Part shown: piece by piece, positions 27,630 to 35,926 of the stretch
Layout: every line of letters starts with the position of its first letter
How positions within the stretch are numbered: the first letter of the stretch is position 1
Source: Thiohalocapsa sp963698775
GTDB taxonomy: Bacteria; Pseudomonadota; Gammaproteobacteria; Chromatiales; Chromatiaceae
DNA: 64,000 bases
Assembly (NCBI GenBank): GCA_963698775.1
Contig: CAVOSE010000026.1
Coordinates: 70,637 to 134,636 of the forward strand
Reading direction: 5' to 3'
Made by a program: the position numbers and the translations under genes
Notes under the pieces: generated by a model
Databases searched by the model: none
Told to the model about the DNA's origin: nothing
What the model saw: only the letters and a program-made list of their open reading frames with translations

Positions 27630-27905
27630 GGGGATGGAGCGCCGGCTCCTCTTTAGATTGCATGAATTTCCGCAGGCCGATCTGAAGCCATAAAAAGCCC
27701 GATGACTTCGACCTACACTGAGTCTATGCTTCGCCACCGGCAACCACAACGCCGGAGCACGATCGCGAAAGCCGGCAAACAAGTCGACAAAGGCCTCAAT
27801 ATGAAATTGCTGGCATGGCCGTCTAACTGCGTCTAACTGAGGCAGGTGCCGGGCTCTTGGCGTACTATTACAAGCCATCTCATTACGACGGGCGATGGGG
27901 CATCC
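27630..27905. promoter_or_regulatory. Divergent intergenic region between cheR and the PAS-GGDEF-EAL gene
   Basis: A 276-bp non-coding gap from which both halves of the signalling island must be transcribed. It is less GC-rich than its surroundings near 27650-27720 and contains a 10-bp direct repeat GTCTAACTG(C/A) at 27821-27840. No specific promoter or operator can be proven by eye. Confidence 0.35.
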
Positions 27906-30062
27906 ATGGGCGAAGCAGTAGCCGACTCCGGCGGCACGAACGCCGTGCAGAGTTCGGTCCAGACCAAGAACGAAACCAGGCCCGACACCGCGTCTCGGAC
28001 CGAGACCGCACGCGCCGTCGCGTTCGACCATGCGGTGCTGGAAGCGTTGGTGTCGACGGCCCACGATGCGATCGTCCTCATCGACCGGCAAGGGCGCGTG
28101 CTCGAGTGGAACCAGGCGGCCGAGCGCATTTTCGGCTACTCGTGCGATGAGGCGATCGGGCGCGATATCCATGGCCTGTTGGCTCCCGCGCATCTGCAGG
28201 GCGATATTGGCGCGGCGATGCAGCACTTCAGCCAAACCGGGCAGGGTGCTGAGCTGGGTCGCACGTTGACATTGGATGCCGTTCATCGCGACGGGATGCC
28301 GCTCGCGATCGAGCTGTCGCTGTCCTCTGTCGACGTGGATGACCGCTGGTTCGGCCTCGGTGTCATTCGCGACACGACCGATCACAAGCGGCTCACGGAT
28401 ACCCTGGCTCGCGCCGAGCGCAACTTTCGCAGTGTTGTCGAGTTGAATCGTTCCGGCATCCTGGTGCTGGACCAACGGGGTACAATCTGCTTTTCCAACG
28501 AGTCCGCGCAGATCTTGCTCGATCGAGGCCGTGACGAGCTGATCGGCATGCCCTTCGGTGTTCCAAGCGGTCATTTGCGCGCTGAGATGGCGGTGCGGCG
28601 CAAGGACGGCAGCCGCGGCACGGCCGAAATGAGCGCCACCGAGACCGAGTGGGAGGGGGCGCCGGCCTCTCTGGTGATGCTGCACGACGTCACCGAGCTG
28701 AAGGAGGCGGAGGCCAATGCGCGCTTCCTAGCGCTGCACGATATGCTCACCGGGTTGCCCAACCGTCGCCTGTTTCAGGAGCGGCTGGAGCGGGCGTTGG
28801 AGCGCTCGCTCCGCAGTGGTGAGCGTGTGGCGGTCTTGTTCATGGACCTGAATCGCTTCAAGGCCATCAATGACGACCTGGGGCACGAGGCCGGCGACGA
28901 GGTACTGCGCGTGGTCGGTGAGCGCCTGAGCCGATGTCTGCGCGCCTCCGACACGGTGGCCCGCCTCGGCGGCGACGAATTCAGCGCCATTGTCGAAGGC
29001 ATCAAACAGCCGGCGGACCTGGATGCCGTAGCGACCAAGCTGGAGGTTTGCCTATCGCAGCCGATGCAGGTGGGCGAGACGGACTTGACCGTCGGCGCCA
29101 GCATCGGGATTGCGGTCTACCCGGACGACGGAACCGACGCCGACACGCTGCTGCGGCACGCCGACAGCGCCATGTATGCGGCCAAACGCGGCGGCAGTAG
29201 CCGTTACAAGCTGTTCACCGCTGCGATGGAAAAGGCCGAGGGGGCGTCGTTGCGCCTGGAGCAGCAGTTGCACGGCGCCCTCGAGCGCGGCGAACTGCGC
29301 CTGGTCTACCAGCCTGTGGTCCGCATTACGGACGGCGCGCTGGTCGGCATGGAGGCCCTATCGCGCTGGCACAGCCCGATCTTCGGCGACGTGATGCCGG
29401 ACCGCTTCATCCCGCTGTTGGAGTCCAGCGGCCGTATCAACCAAGTGGGGTTGTGGGTCGTCGAGCAGGCCTGTGAGCAACTGGCGGTCTGGCGCGATGC
29501 GGGTGTCGACCCTGCACCGGTGGCTGTCAACGTGTCCGCCGTGCAACTTGTGGATGGCCGCTTCCCGGAGTTGGTGAAGGAGGCGCTGGAGCGTTTCTCG
29601 CTCCCAGCACGCCTGTTGACCGTGGAGCTGACGGAGACCGCGGTGGTCGACGACGAGAGTGTCGGCATCGCGGTGCTGGAGCGACTCGATCGGCTCGGCG
29701 TCTGGCTGCACCTGGACGATTTCGGCACCGGCTGGTCGTCGCTCGGCCTGCTGCGTAAATTGCCGTTCGATACCGTCAAGATCGATCGCAGCTTTGTCGC
29801 GGACATCGCCGAGAGCCAGGCAGACGCGCTGCTGGTGGCGGGCATCATCAGTATGGCCCACAGCCTAAACAAGGCCGTCATCGCCGAGGGTGTCGAAACC
29901 GAGGCGCAAATGACTCGGCTACGGGACTACCATTGCGACGCTGCGCAAGGCTGGCTGTACAGTCGGCCGCTTGATCCGCCGCAGATCGAGCGATTGCTGC
30001 GCGCGCGTAAACCCCTAACAAAGGCGACGGACATCGGCGCCGACGATGCCCGTCAGCAGTGA
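27906..30062 (+). CDS. PAS-PAS-GGDEF-EAL cyclic-di-GMP signalling protein
   Basis: 718 aa, no transmembrane helix seen, so cytoplasmic. PAS 1 (about residues 42-160; IVLIDRQGRVLEWNQAAERIFGYS), PAS 2 (about 172-265), GGDEF domain with LTGLPNRR and GGDEF at 355-359, and an EAL domain with YQPVVR, MEALSRW (EAL at 483-485) and LDDFGTGWSSL. Both catalytic motifs are intact, so activity may be cyclase, phosphodiesterase or both. It is divergent from cheR and 16 bp upstream of a kaiB-like gene, placing c-di-GMP output beside the chemosensory operon, similar in concept to Wsp although WspR lacks EAL. ATG at 27906 is preferred over the upstream GTG. Confidence 0.88.
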   Translation: MGEAVADSGGTNAVQSSVQTKNETRPDTASRTETARAVAFDHAVLEALVSTAHDAIVLIDRQGRVLEWNQAAERIFGYSCDEAIGRDIHGLLAPAHLQGDIGAAMQHFSQTGQGAELGRTLTLDAVHRDGMPLAIELSLSSVDVDDRWFGLGVIRDTTDHKRLTDTLARAERNFRSVVELNRSGILVLDQRGTICFSNESAQILLDRGRDELIGMPFGVPSGHLRAEMAVRRKDGSRGTAEMSATETEWEGAPASLVMLHDVTELKEAEANARFLALHDMLTGLPNRRLFQERLERALERSLRSGERVAVLFMDLNRFKAINDDLGHEAGDEVLRVVGERLSRCLRASDTVARLGGDEFSAIVEGIKQPADLDAVATKLEVCLSQPMQVGETDLTVGASIGIAVYPDDGTDADTLLRHADSAMYAAKRGGSSRYKLFTAAMEKAEGASLRLEQQLHGALERGELRLVYQPVVRITDGALVGMEALSRWHSPIFGDVMPDRFIPLLESSGRINQVGLWVVEQACEQLAVWRDAGVDPAPVAVNVSAVQLVDGRFPELVKEALERFSLPARLLTVELTETAVVDDESVGIAVLERLDRLGVWLHLDDFGTGWSSLGLLRKLPFDTVKIDRSFVADIAESQADALLVAGIISMAHSLNKAVIAEGVETEAQMTRLRDYHCDAAQGWLYSRPLDPPQIERLLRARKPLTKATDIGADDARQQ

Positions 30063-30078
30063 AAGGAATCAGCGAACG

Positions 30079-30372
30079 ATGACTGACGCCATTCTTCGGC
30101 TTTTCGTCAACGATAGCAGCGAGCAGAGCCGGCGGGCGATCGAGCATGTCCGATCGATCTGCGAGCACGAACTGGGCGGTCGCTACCAGTTGGAGATCAT
30201 CGACGTGATGGACGACCCGGATGCCGCGCGGGATGCGCGCGTCATTGCCACGCCGACGCTTGTCTAGTCGCTGCCGCCGCCGCTGCGGCGGCTCATCGGT
30301 GATTTGTCGAACAAGCAGCAGATACTGGTCGAACTCGACATCCTGCCGCATGCACCAACGGATGTGGCGTGA
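30079..30372 (+). pseudogene. KaiB-like gene with an in-frame amber stop
   Basis: The frame encodes ILRLFVNDSSEQSRRAIEHVRSI, then YQLEIIDVMDDPDAARDARVIATPTLV, then TAG (30265-30267), then SLPPPLRRLIGDLSNKQQILVELDIL, ending at TGA 30370-30372. This is a full-length KaiB-fold protein (97 codons; cyanobacterial KaiB is about 102 aa) with the characteristic ATPTL and LPPPxRxxIGDLS blocks on either side of the stop. A Lys often occupies the interrupted position in KaiB; AAG to TAG is one change. As read, the product would lose the last third. Confidence 0.85.
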
Positions 30373-30497
30373 TGCGGCGGAGCCCGAACCAAGAGTCTGG
30401 TCGAGGACCTTGCTCGTTGTCGTTGTCGCGCGAGTACTCGATTACGACAACGAAATGTCTTCGACAGGTTGTTCAAGGTTTGCGACATAGGGGGCTC

Positions 30498-31512
30498 GTG
30501 ACGGTTCGGCTAATGCCGCTGTTGTTAGGTAGCGTGCTGTGCCTGCTCGCCGGCTGTGACGCCGCGACACCACCGGCGCCGCAGCTGACGCCCGGCTCGA
30601 CCGACTCGAAGACCGTTCGCATCGGCCTGCCGATCGAACCCCCGAGCGCGCTGATGATCGTCGCGCTGGAGACTCGTGCCTTGGCCAACGAGGGCATCGA
30701 GCCGATCGTGAGCGAGTATCCAAGCGGCAAACGGGCGCTGGTCGAGGGGCTGCTCACGGGTCGCGAGGATCTGATCACGGTCACCGATGTGCCCGTTGCC
30801 CTGGCTGGGTTCGACGATGCCCCGATACGTATCATCGCGTCCGTTTTCTCCAGCGACGACGTCAATCGTGTCGTCACACGGCGCAGCCTCGGCATCCGGC
30901 GCCTGGAAGACCTTGCTGGCCGGCGCATCGGTACCCAGCAGGGTTCGGCGGTGCATTTTTTCTGGCACCTGTTCAGCCTGGATCGACGTGTGCATTCCCC
31001 CGAGCAGTTGCTGTTTCTTCAAGGCCGAGGAAGTGCCCGCGGCCCTGGCGGACGGTCGGATCGACGCGTTCTCGATGCGCGAGCCCTTCGTCAGCGAGGC
31101 AGGAGCGCTGATCGGCGACGCCCTGCTGGTGTTTTCCGCGCCCGGTCTCTACGGCCAACATCAGCTCCTGGTCTCCAGCGAGTCCATGGCGTGGGAACGC
31201 CCAGACACCTTGCGCCGTGTGGTCCGCGCGCTGCTTTTCGCCGAGGCCTATTGCCGCCTTGAGCCGGCGGCGGCCCAGGCCATGGTCGCTGATCGCCTCG
31301 GCGTGCCGTTGGAGCAGATCAGCCGTCTTTGACCTGACCTCGCTCTGCGTGTGCGTCTGGACCAGGGCTTGCTGTTGCTGATGGAGGTGGAGGCGCGCTG
31401 GGCCCTGGGCGCCGGTCTGGTGCCGGCGGCGGCGCTGCCGAACTATCTCGACTTCATCGATACGCGCCCATTGGATGCCGAGCAACCGCGTGCGGTCACG
31501 CTGATTCGCTGA
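30498..31512 (+). pseudogene. Lipoprotein solute-binding protein, disrupted by a +1 frameshift and a TGA
   Basis: GTG 30498 or ATG 30513 starts a lipoprotein signal (LLLGSVLCLLAGC). The first frame reads RIGLPIEPPSALMIVALETRALANEGIEP, SEYPSGKRALVEGLLTG and RRIGTQQGSAVHFFWHLF. Near 31018-31020 the frame must skip one base to continue as KAEEVPAALADGRIDAFSMREPFVSEAGALIGDALL. A TGA at 31330-31332 then interrupts before PDLALRVRLDQGLLLLMEVEARWALGAGLV, which runs to TGA 31510-31512. Shared blocks (YPSGKRA, IGTQQ-SAVH, IDAFSMREPF) show it is a paralogue of the binding protein at 23845-24849. It precedes a histidine kinase gene by 25 bp. Confidence 0.85.
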
Positions 31513-31537
31513 GCGCGCCCGCCGATTGCAACCCCCC

Positions 31538-33208
31538 ATGCGCATCCGCACCCAAATCACCCTGACCGCGGTCGTGATCCTCGGTACCCTCGCCCTTATG
31601 ACGGCGACCGCGGTCTATCAGCAGCGGGGTCGGACAGAGCTGGCGCGGGCTCAGACGGAGCTGGATCGATTGCTGCGGGGGGCTCAGGAACTTGGCAGCC
31701 TGTCTGGCGAGTTGGTGATCTATCCAAGTGAGCGCGTTCGTGAGCAATGGCGAGCGCGCGACGCCTCGTTTGCAACCTTGCTCGATAGCCCCCTCTGCTG
31801 CCGGGACACGGCTGGCAAGACACTGTTGGAGAGCGTGCGGGAAGCGCGTGGCCGGCTTGCCGAGATATTCGACCGCATCCTTGCCCTTGGTCCCGCCGCC
31901 GAGGACAGTGCTCCGGCCGCGGAGTTTCGGGCGAGGCTGGCGTCACAGCTGTTGGCGACACACCGCGATGTTTCTGGCCTGCTGAGGGATCTGAATGGGC
32001 GCGAACGTGACTCCGCGCTCGCCGAGCTACACCGAGCCGGACGGCTTGTCGTGCTCGTCAACGTATCGGCATTCGCCCTGACCGCCCTACTGCTTTGGCT
32101 GCTGTGGCGCAATCTGTCGCGTCCGTTGGCGCAGTTGGGCCTTGGTTTCGAACGGGTCGGTGGCGGCGATATGGAGCATCGGGTCGATAACGGCCGGCGG
32201 GACGAATTCGGGGAACTGGCGCGGGGGTTCGATCGTATGACCGAACAGGTCGGGGGGCAGAGGCGGCGTCTGCGCGCGAGCGAAGGCAAGCTGGCGGCCG
32301 CCAATCGGCGGCTGGAACGCAAGGTGGCGGAGCGCACCGCCGAGCTGGATCAGGCCAACGCGGACCTGGAGAAAGCGGTGCGCCAGCTCTACGACGCCGG
32401 CACCGAGCTGGCCTACAACGAGCGCTTGGTCACCTTGGGCAAGCTGGTGGCCAGCGTCAGCCATGAACTCAACAATCCATTGATGGGGGCGTTGAACTAC
32501 GTACAGTACGTGGAGGCCAAGCTCTCGGATATATCGGCGAGCGATTCCCTGCCCGACGCGCAATGCGCGTCATTGACCGAATGGCTTGGTAAGGCGGAGC
32601 GCGATATTCTGCGCGCGTCGCGGGTGACCGAAAGCCTGCTCGATTTCGGGCGTAAGCGCGATGAGCACCGCGATGCGGTCTGCCCGCGGGAACTGGTCGC
32701 CGGTACTCTGGAACTTGCTGCGCCAGTGCTGCACCGTGGCGGCGTTGCGGCTGAGAATCTGGTGCCGCCCAACCTGCGCGATGTGTTTGGTCAGCAGGAC
32801 TTGCTGCGGCAGGTGCTGCTGAACCTAATCCTCAACGCCGTTGATGCGCTACAGGGGGTTCAGGACAGGCGCATCGTCATCGGCGGGCAGGCGGCGAAGC
32901 ACCGCATTGAGCTGTTCGTGCAGGACAGCGGTCCCGGCGTACCGGAGGCGATTCGCGAGCGCATTTTCGATCCGTTCTTCACCACCAAACCAAAGGGGGA
33001 GGGCAGCGGTCTCGGACTCTCCATCGCCCGGCGCCTGGTCGAGGGCGGCGGCGGCTCCCTGCGCTACCAGCCGGGCGACCCGGGCGGTCGTTTCGTGCTC
33101 CGCCTACCGCCCGTTAACGATGATCGCGACAACGGCGATTCGTTGTTGTTGGAGGAGTCTGTGTCGATCAATTTATCATCAGAACCCGAGCAACTGGAAA
33201 GAGGCTGA
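31538..33208 (+). CDS. Membrane histidine kinase (TM-sensor-TM-HAMP-HisKA-HATPase)
   Basis: 556 aa. TM1 (residues 7-28), a helical periplasmic domain (about 30-168), TM2 (about 169-190), HAMP (about 190-245), coiled coil (250-290), H-box HELNNPLMGALNYVQY with His309, N-box LILNAVDAL, DSGPGVP, and FFTTKPKGEGSGLGL. It autophosphorylates on His and should pass phosphate to the response regulator encoded one base after it. The preceding solute-binding protein pseudogene suggests that it once sensed a ligand through that protein. The H-box is almost the same as that of the REC-kinase at 16776-18221. The C-terminal 30 residues are a Ser/Glu tail. Confidence 0.88.
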   Translation: MRIRTQITLTAVVILGTLALMTATAVYQQRGRTELARAQTELDRLLRGAQELGSLSGELVIYPSERVREQWRARDASFATLLDSPLCCRDTAGKTLLESVREARGRLAEIFDRILALGPAAEDSAPAAEFRARLASQLLATHRDVSGLLRDLNGRERDSALAELHRAGRLVVLVNVSAFALTALLLWLLWRNLSRPLAQLGLGFERVGGGDMEHRVDNGRRDEFGELARGFDRMTEQVGGQRRRLRASEGKLAAANRRLERKVAERTAELDQANADLEKAVRQLYDAGTELAYNERLVTLGKLVASVSHELNNPLMGALNYVQYVEAKLSDISASDSLPDAQCASLTEWLGKAERDILRASRVTESLLDFGRKRDEHRDAVCPRELVAGTLELAAPVLHRGGVAAENLVPPNLRDVFGQQDLLRQVLLNLILNAVDALQGVQDRRIVIGGQAAKHRIELFVQDSGPGVPEAIRERIFDPFFTTKPKGEGSGLGLSIARRLVEGGGGSLRYQPGDPGGRFVLRLPPVNDDRDNGDSLLLEESVSINLSSEPEQLERG

Positions 33209-33209
33209 T

Positions 33210-33617
33210 ATGGCGTATCGCATTCTGATCATCGACGACGAGGAGAGCATTCGCGATGCCTTCATCCTGGCGTTGAGCCGCTTACCCGAGTATGACGTGG
33301 TGCCGGCGGCGAGCGGGGCCGAGGGTATCGAGCTGGTACGCACACAACGGCCCGACCTGATCTTCCTCGATCTGCACATGCCCGGTATGACCGGCGTCGA
33401 GGTGATGCGCACGGTGCTTGCCGAGGACCCATCGCTGCGGATCTACATCGTGACCGCCTTTCATCAGGAATTCATGCAGGAGCTGCGCGCCGCGCGTGAT
33501 GGCGGGCTGAACTTCGAGCTCGCGCGTAAACCCCTCGGTGCCGAACAGATCCGTACCATCGCCCGCGCCATCCTCAGCGGTGGCGAGGTCGATCTCACCC
33601 AGGAGGTGGACCAATGA
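33210..33617 (+). CDS. Single-domain response regulator
   Basis: 135 aa CheY-like receiver: IDDEESIRD (acidic pocket), phospho-Asp in LIFLDLHMPGMTGVEV, Thr/Ala in YIVTAFH, and Lys in LARKPLGAEQI. It has no output domain. It sits between its likely kinase (1-bp gap) and a kaiB-like gene that starts within its stop region (ATGA overlap), so the three are co-translated. The output is probably by protein-protein contact or phosphorelay. Confidence 0.9.
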   Translation: MAYRILIIDDEESIRDAFILALSRLPEYDVVPAASGAEGIELVRTQRPDLIFLDLHMPGMTGVEVMRTVLAEDPSLRIYIVTAFHQEFMQELRAARDGGLNFELARKPLGAEQIRTIARAILSGGEVDLTQEVDQ

Positions 33618-33919
33618 GCAGCGTATCGGAGGGTGCGCCAGATCTGGTGGTCCAGTTGTTCATCGCCGGCGATTCCGAGAATACGCGGGCTGTCTGTCGA
33701 CGCGTGTCCGGTTTCGTCGGGGCGGCGCTGAAGCATCCTTACCGACTCGATATCGTCGATATCTTTGAGCGACCGGATTTGGCTGATCGGGTGAATATCT
33801 TGGTCACGCCCACGCTCGTGATCCATGCAGCGAAGTCCGGCGCGGAACAACGCCTGGTCGGGGATCTGTCGGACGTTTCCAAGCTCCAGCTCGTCCTCGC
33901 CGACGTCGCCTCAGAGTGA
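33614..33919 (+). CDS. KaiB-like protein (intact)
   Basis: 101 aa. LVVQLFIAGDSENTRAVCRRVSGFVG, then LDIVDIFERPDLADRVNILVTPTLVI, then QRLVGDLSDVSKLQLVLAD follow the KaiB thioredoxin-like fold, including the TPTL turn and the VGDLSD strand. In cyanobacteria KaiB binds KaiC and the SasA/CikA kinases; here no KaiC occurs in the window and the gene overlaps a response regulator, so I infer a role inside the two-component system, not a clock. It differs from the broken kaiB at 30079 (no LPPP motif), so the two are not recent duplicates. Confidence 0.8.
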   Translation: MSSVSEGAPDLVVQLFIAGDSENTRAVCRRVSGFVGAALKHPYRLDIVDIFERPDLADRVNILVTPTLVIHAAKSGAEQRLVGDLSDVSKLQLVLADVASE

Positions 33920-33963
33920 TCCGACCTAGCCGCTTAGGGCGCTGGCCTGCCAATGCGGCCTTG

Positions 33964-34191
33964 CTACTCTAGATTGATGCGGATCTGGGGTATCAGGCCC
34001 GACTGCTCGTAGAGCTCCTGATCGCGGGCGATCAGCAGCGGCGCCGATAGCAGGGATGCGGAAACGCCGAGGCGCAGCGGTAGCGGGCCGTTGCTGGGCC
34101 AGACTTCGCTCCCAGGTGCCGGCGAGTCGCCGCTGCAGCCTGGGAGCAACAGCAAGAGGATTAGGAAGATCAGTGCGGTAGAGGATTGCAT
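33964..34191 (-). pseudogene. Truncated lipoprotein solute-binding protein (N-terminus only)
   Basis: 75 aa. A lipoprotein signal ALIFLILLLLLPGCSG is followed by PLRLGVSASLLSAPLLIARDQELYEQSGL, the first strand and helix of an NMT1/SsuA-type binding protein, and then a stop (TAG at 33964-33966). Full-length relatives are about 300 aa, so over 200 residues are missing. It faces the kaiB gene end-to-end. It is a third binding-protein relic in the signalling island. Confidence 0.65.
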
Positions 34192-34394
34192 CAGCGGATA
34201 GCGTCTCAACCGCGTTGATGGCGGCGCGGTTCGATCGGCGTAAGGGAAGACTGGACCGTGCCTCAGTGACGGCGCTGCGCACGCTACCACCGAAGGGCAA
34301 TGCAACAAGGACGTGACGGCGGCGGGCAGCAATCCCCAATCTGCCCTGATCGTATCGCTGGCGAGGCAAAGTTTAGCCCGCCACGGCCGCCCTT

Positions 34395-34412
34395 ACGGAG
34401 CTGAAGCTCCGT
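34395..34412. repeat. Short intergenic hairpin
   Basis: ACGGAGCTGAAGCTCCGT, an 8-bp inverted repeat, lies in the 293-bp gap between the truncated binding protein and the di-haem peroxidase. Its CTGAAG centre resembles that of the REP-like hairpin at 10001. The rest of the gap shows nothing I can identify. It may terminate the peroxidase transcript. Confidence 0.5.
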
Positions 34413-34484
34413 ACTCCCGGCGTAACCTGGCCAAATTCGAAATTGCGGCGGCGGGTACCCGTTGTGTATCCACCGCCGTTGCCG

Positions 34485-35570
34485 CTAGTTGTGTGGGTTC
34501 TCGGCAAGATGCGGATCAACCGGCGGGATCACGCTCAGGTTCGGCGTGCCCGGCAGACGCGGCATCGCGATTTGCGGAAACTCGCCGCTGAGCCCGTTCA
34601 GAAAGGCCACCAGGTCCGCCGCCTGCTGGTCGGTCAGGTCCTTGTTGAGCTGGGTCTTGGCCATCACGCGCACGGCCTCGTTCAGGGTCGGTACGGCACC
34701 ATTGTGGAAGTAGGGCGCGGTCAGCGCGACGTTGCGCAGGGTGGGCACCCGCCACATGTGCTTGTCGGCATCGTTGCCGGTGGCATCGTGGCGACCGGTA
34801 TCGGCGACCAGGTCGTATTTGGTCTCGTAGTCGCTGCCGGCGTAGGTCGGGAATTTTTGAAAGAAACCGGTGCCCATCGGCAATGCCGGACCGCTGAAGT
34901 TGCCACCGGAATGGCACGCGGTGCAACCCAACTCGGCAAAGGTCTCCATGCCGCGCACCTGCTGCTCGCTCAGGGCCGTCTCATCGCCGCCCACATAGCG
35001 GTCGAAGGCGGAATTCGGCGTGATCAGCGTGCGCTCGAAGGCGGCCACGGCCTTGGCGGCATTGTCGGCGCTGACCGGGTTCTCCTCGCCGGGGAAGGCG
35101 GCCTGGAACATCGGGATGTAGCCGTCGATCTTCATCAGTCGGCCCATGGCATCGTCGAGGCTCTCCATGCCCATCTCTATGGGGTTGACCACCGGTCCCT
35201 TGGCCTGCTCTTCGAGGGTTGCCGCGCGTCCGTCCCAGAACTGGGTGGAGTAGAAGGCCGAGTTCCAGACCGTCGGCGCGCTGCGTCCGCCGCGGGCGTC
35301 GTGCATGCCGATGGAATTAGGGCGGTTGTCGTCGCCACCGGCCATCACGTTGTGGCAGGAATTACACGACAGGGTGCCGTGCTCGGAAAAACGCGGGTCG
35401 AAATACAGCGTCTTGCCGAGCTCGATCTTGGCCTCGTTTTGCGGGTTGTCGGCCGGGATCGGCGGTTGCGCCGGTAGTGCCTCCCAGGCCGCGGAGGCGA
35501 TGGTCGGGACCAGGCTAAAGCTCAGGGAAAGGGCGCCGGCCAGCAGCGCCGATGTCGTCGAATAGCTCAC
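34485..35570 (-). CDS. Di-haem cytochrome c peroxidase, CcpA/MauG family
   Basis: 361 aa with a signal peptide (SALLAGALSLSFSLVPTIASA). Two c-type haem sites are visible, CNSCH (69-73) and CTACH (216-220), with the family blocks LGKTLYFDPRFS, FWDGRA, NPIEMGM, FERTLITPNSAFDRY and RVPTLRNVALTAPYFHNG. It acts in the periplasm, reducing hydrogen peroxide or oxidising another protein. GTG at 35570 is the best start: AAGGAG lies 7 bp upstream and the signal peptide begins there; the in-frame upstream codons have no homology. It is divergent from the ABC importer at 35927. Confidence 0.87.
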   Translation of the reverse strand: MSYSTTSALLAGALSLSFSLVPTIASAAWEALPAQPPIPADNPQNEAKIELGKTLYFDPRFSEHGTLSCNSCHNVMAGGDDNRPNSIGMHDARGGRSAPTVWNSAFYSTQFWDGRAATLEEQAKGPVVNPIEMGMESLDDAMGRLMKIDGYIPMFQAAFPGEENPVSADNAAKAVAAFERTLITPNSAFDRYVGGDETALSEQQVRGMETFAELGCTACHSGGNFSGPALPMGTGFFQKFPTYAGSDYETKYDLVADTGRHDATGNDADKHMWRVPTLRNVALTAPYFHNGAVPTLNEAVRVMAKTQLNKDLTDQQAADLVAFLNGLSGEFPQIAMPRLPGTPNLSVIPPVDPHLAENPHN

Positions 35571-35768
35571 TTTAAGACTCCTTAATGGGCCGAGTGCACG
35601 AACATGCACCGGGTACGCGGACCATAATGCAGTGGTCGATAATATTAGCAAATGCTGGGCACTGCATTGACCCGCGTGCGGAGTTGCGGTGATTCGAAAA
35701 TGTCTGGCCAGTCTGTCACCCGCTTGTGTCAGATCGGAAGCGCCGAGACCGGGGCGCCGACACTAGGA

Positions 35769-35790
35769 GCGCCGACTTTCCAGTCGGCGC
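35769..35790. repeat. Inverted repeat in the ccp / ABC-importer divergent gap
   Basis: GCGCCGAC-TTTCCA-GTCGGCGC is an 8-bp perfect stem with a 6-nt loop, 137 bp upstream of the ABC binding-protein gene. The whole gap (35571-35926) is non-coding; apart from this hairpin I see nothing in it. Confidence 0.55.
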
Positions 35791-35926
35791 GTGGATGCCA
35801 GTTGCGCAGAACGGGCGATTTTATGCGCCGAGTCTAAGAGACTGCGCCAGTATTCCTAAAACCCCTGGTACGAACCTTGTATGCATGCCTTGTCGCCGTT
35901 TCACCTAACGCTCCCAACGTTCGGCC

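Noticed and set aside
27630..28685. 350-residue N-terminal extension of CheR
   Set aside because: It is antisense to the PAS-GGDEF-EAL gene; CheR homology begins only at the ATG at 27629.
16776..34191. Complete Kai clock cluster
   Set aside because: I looked for KaiC-like Walker A/B duplicated ATPase domains and KaiA in the island and saw none; only KaiB-like proteins are present.
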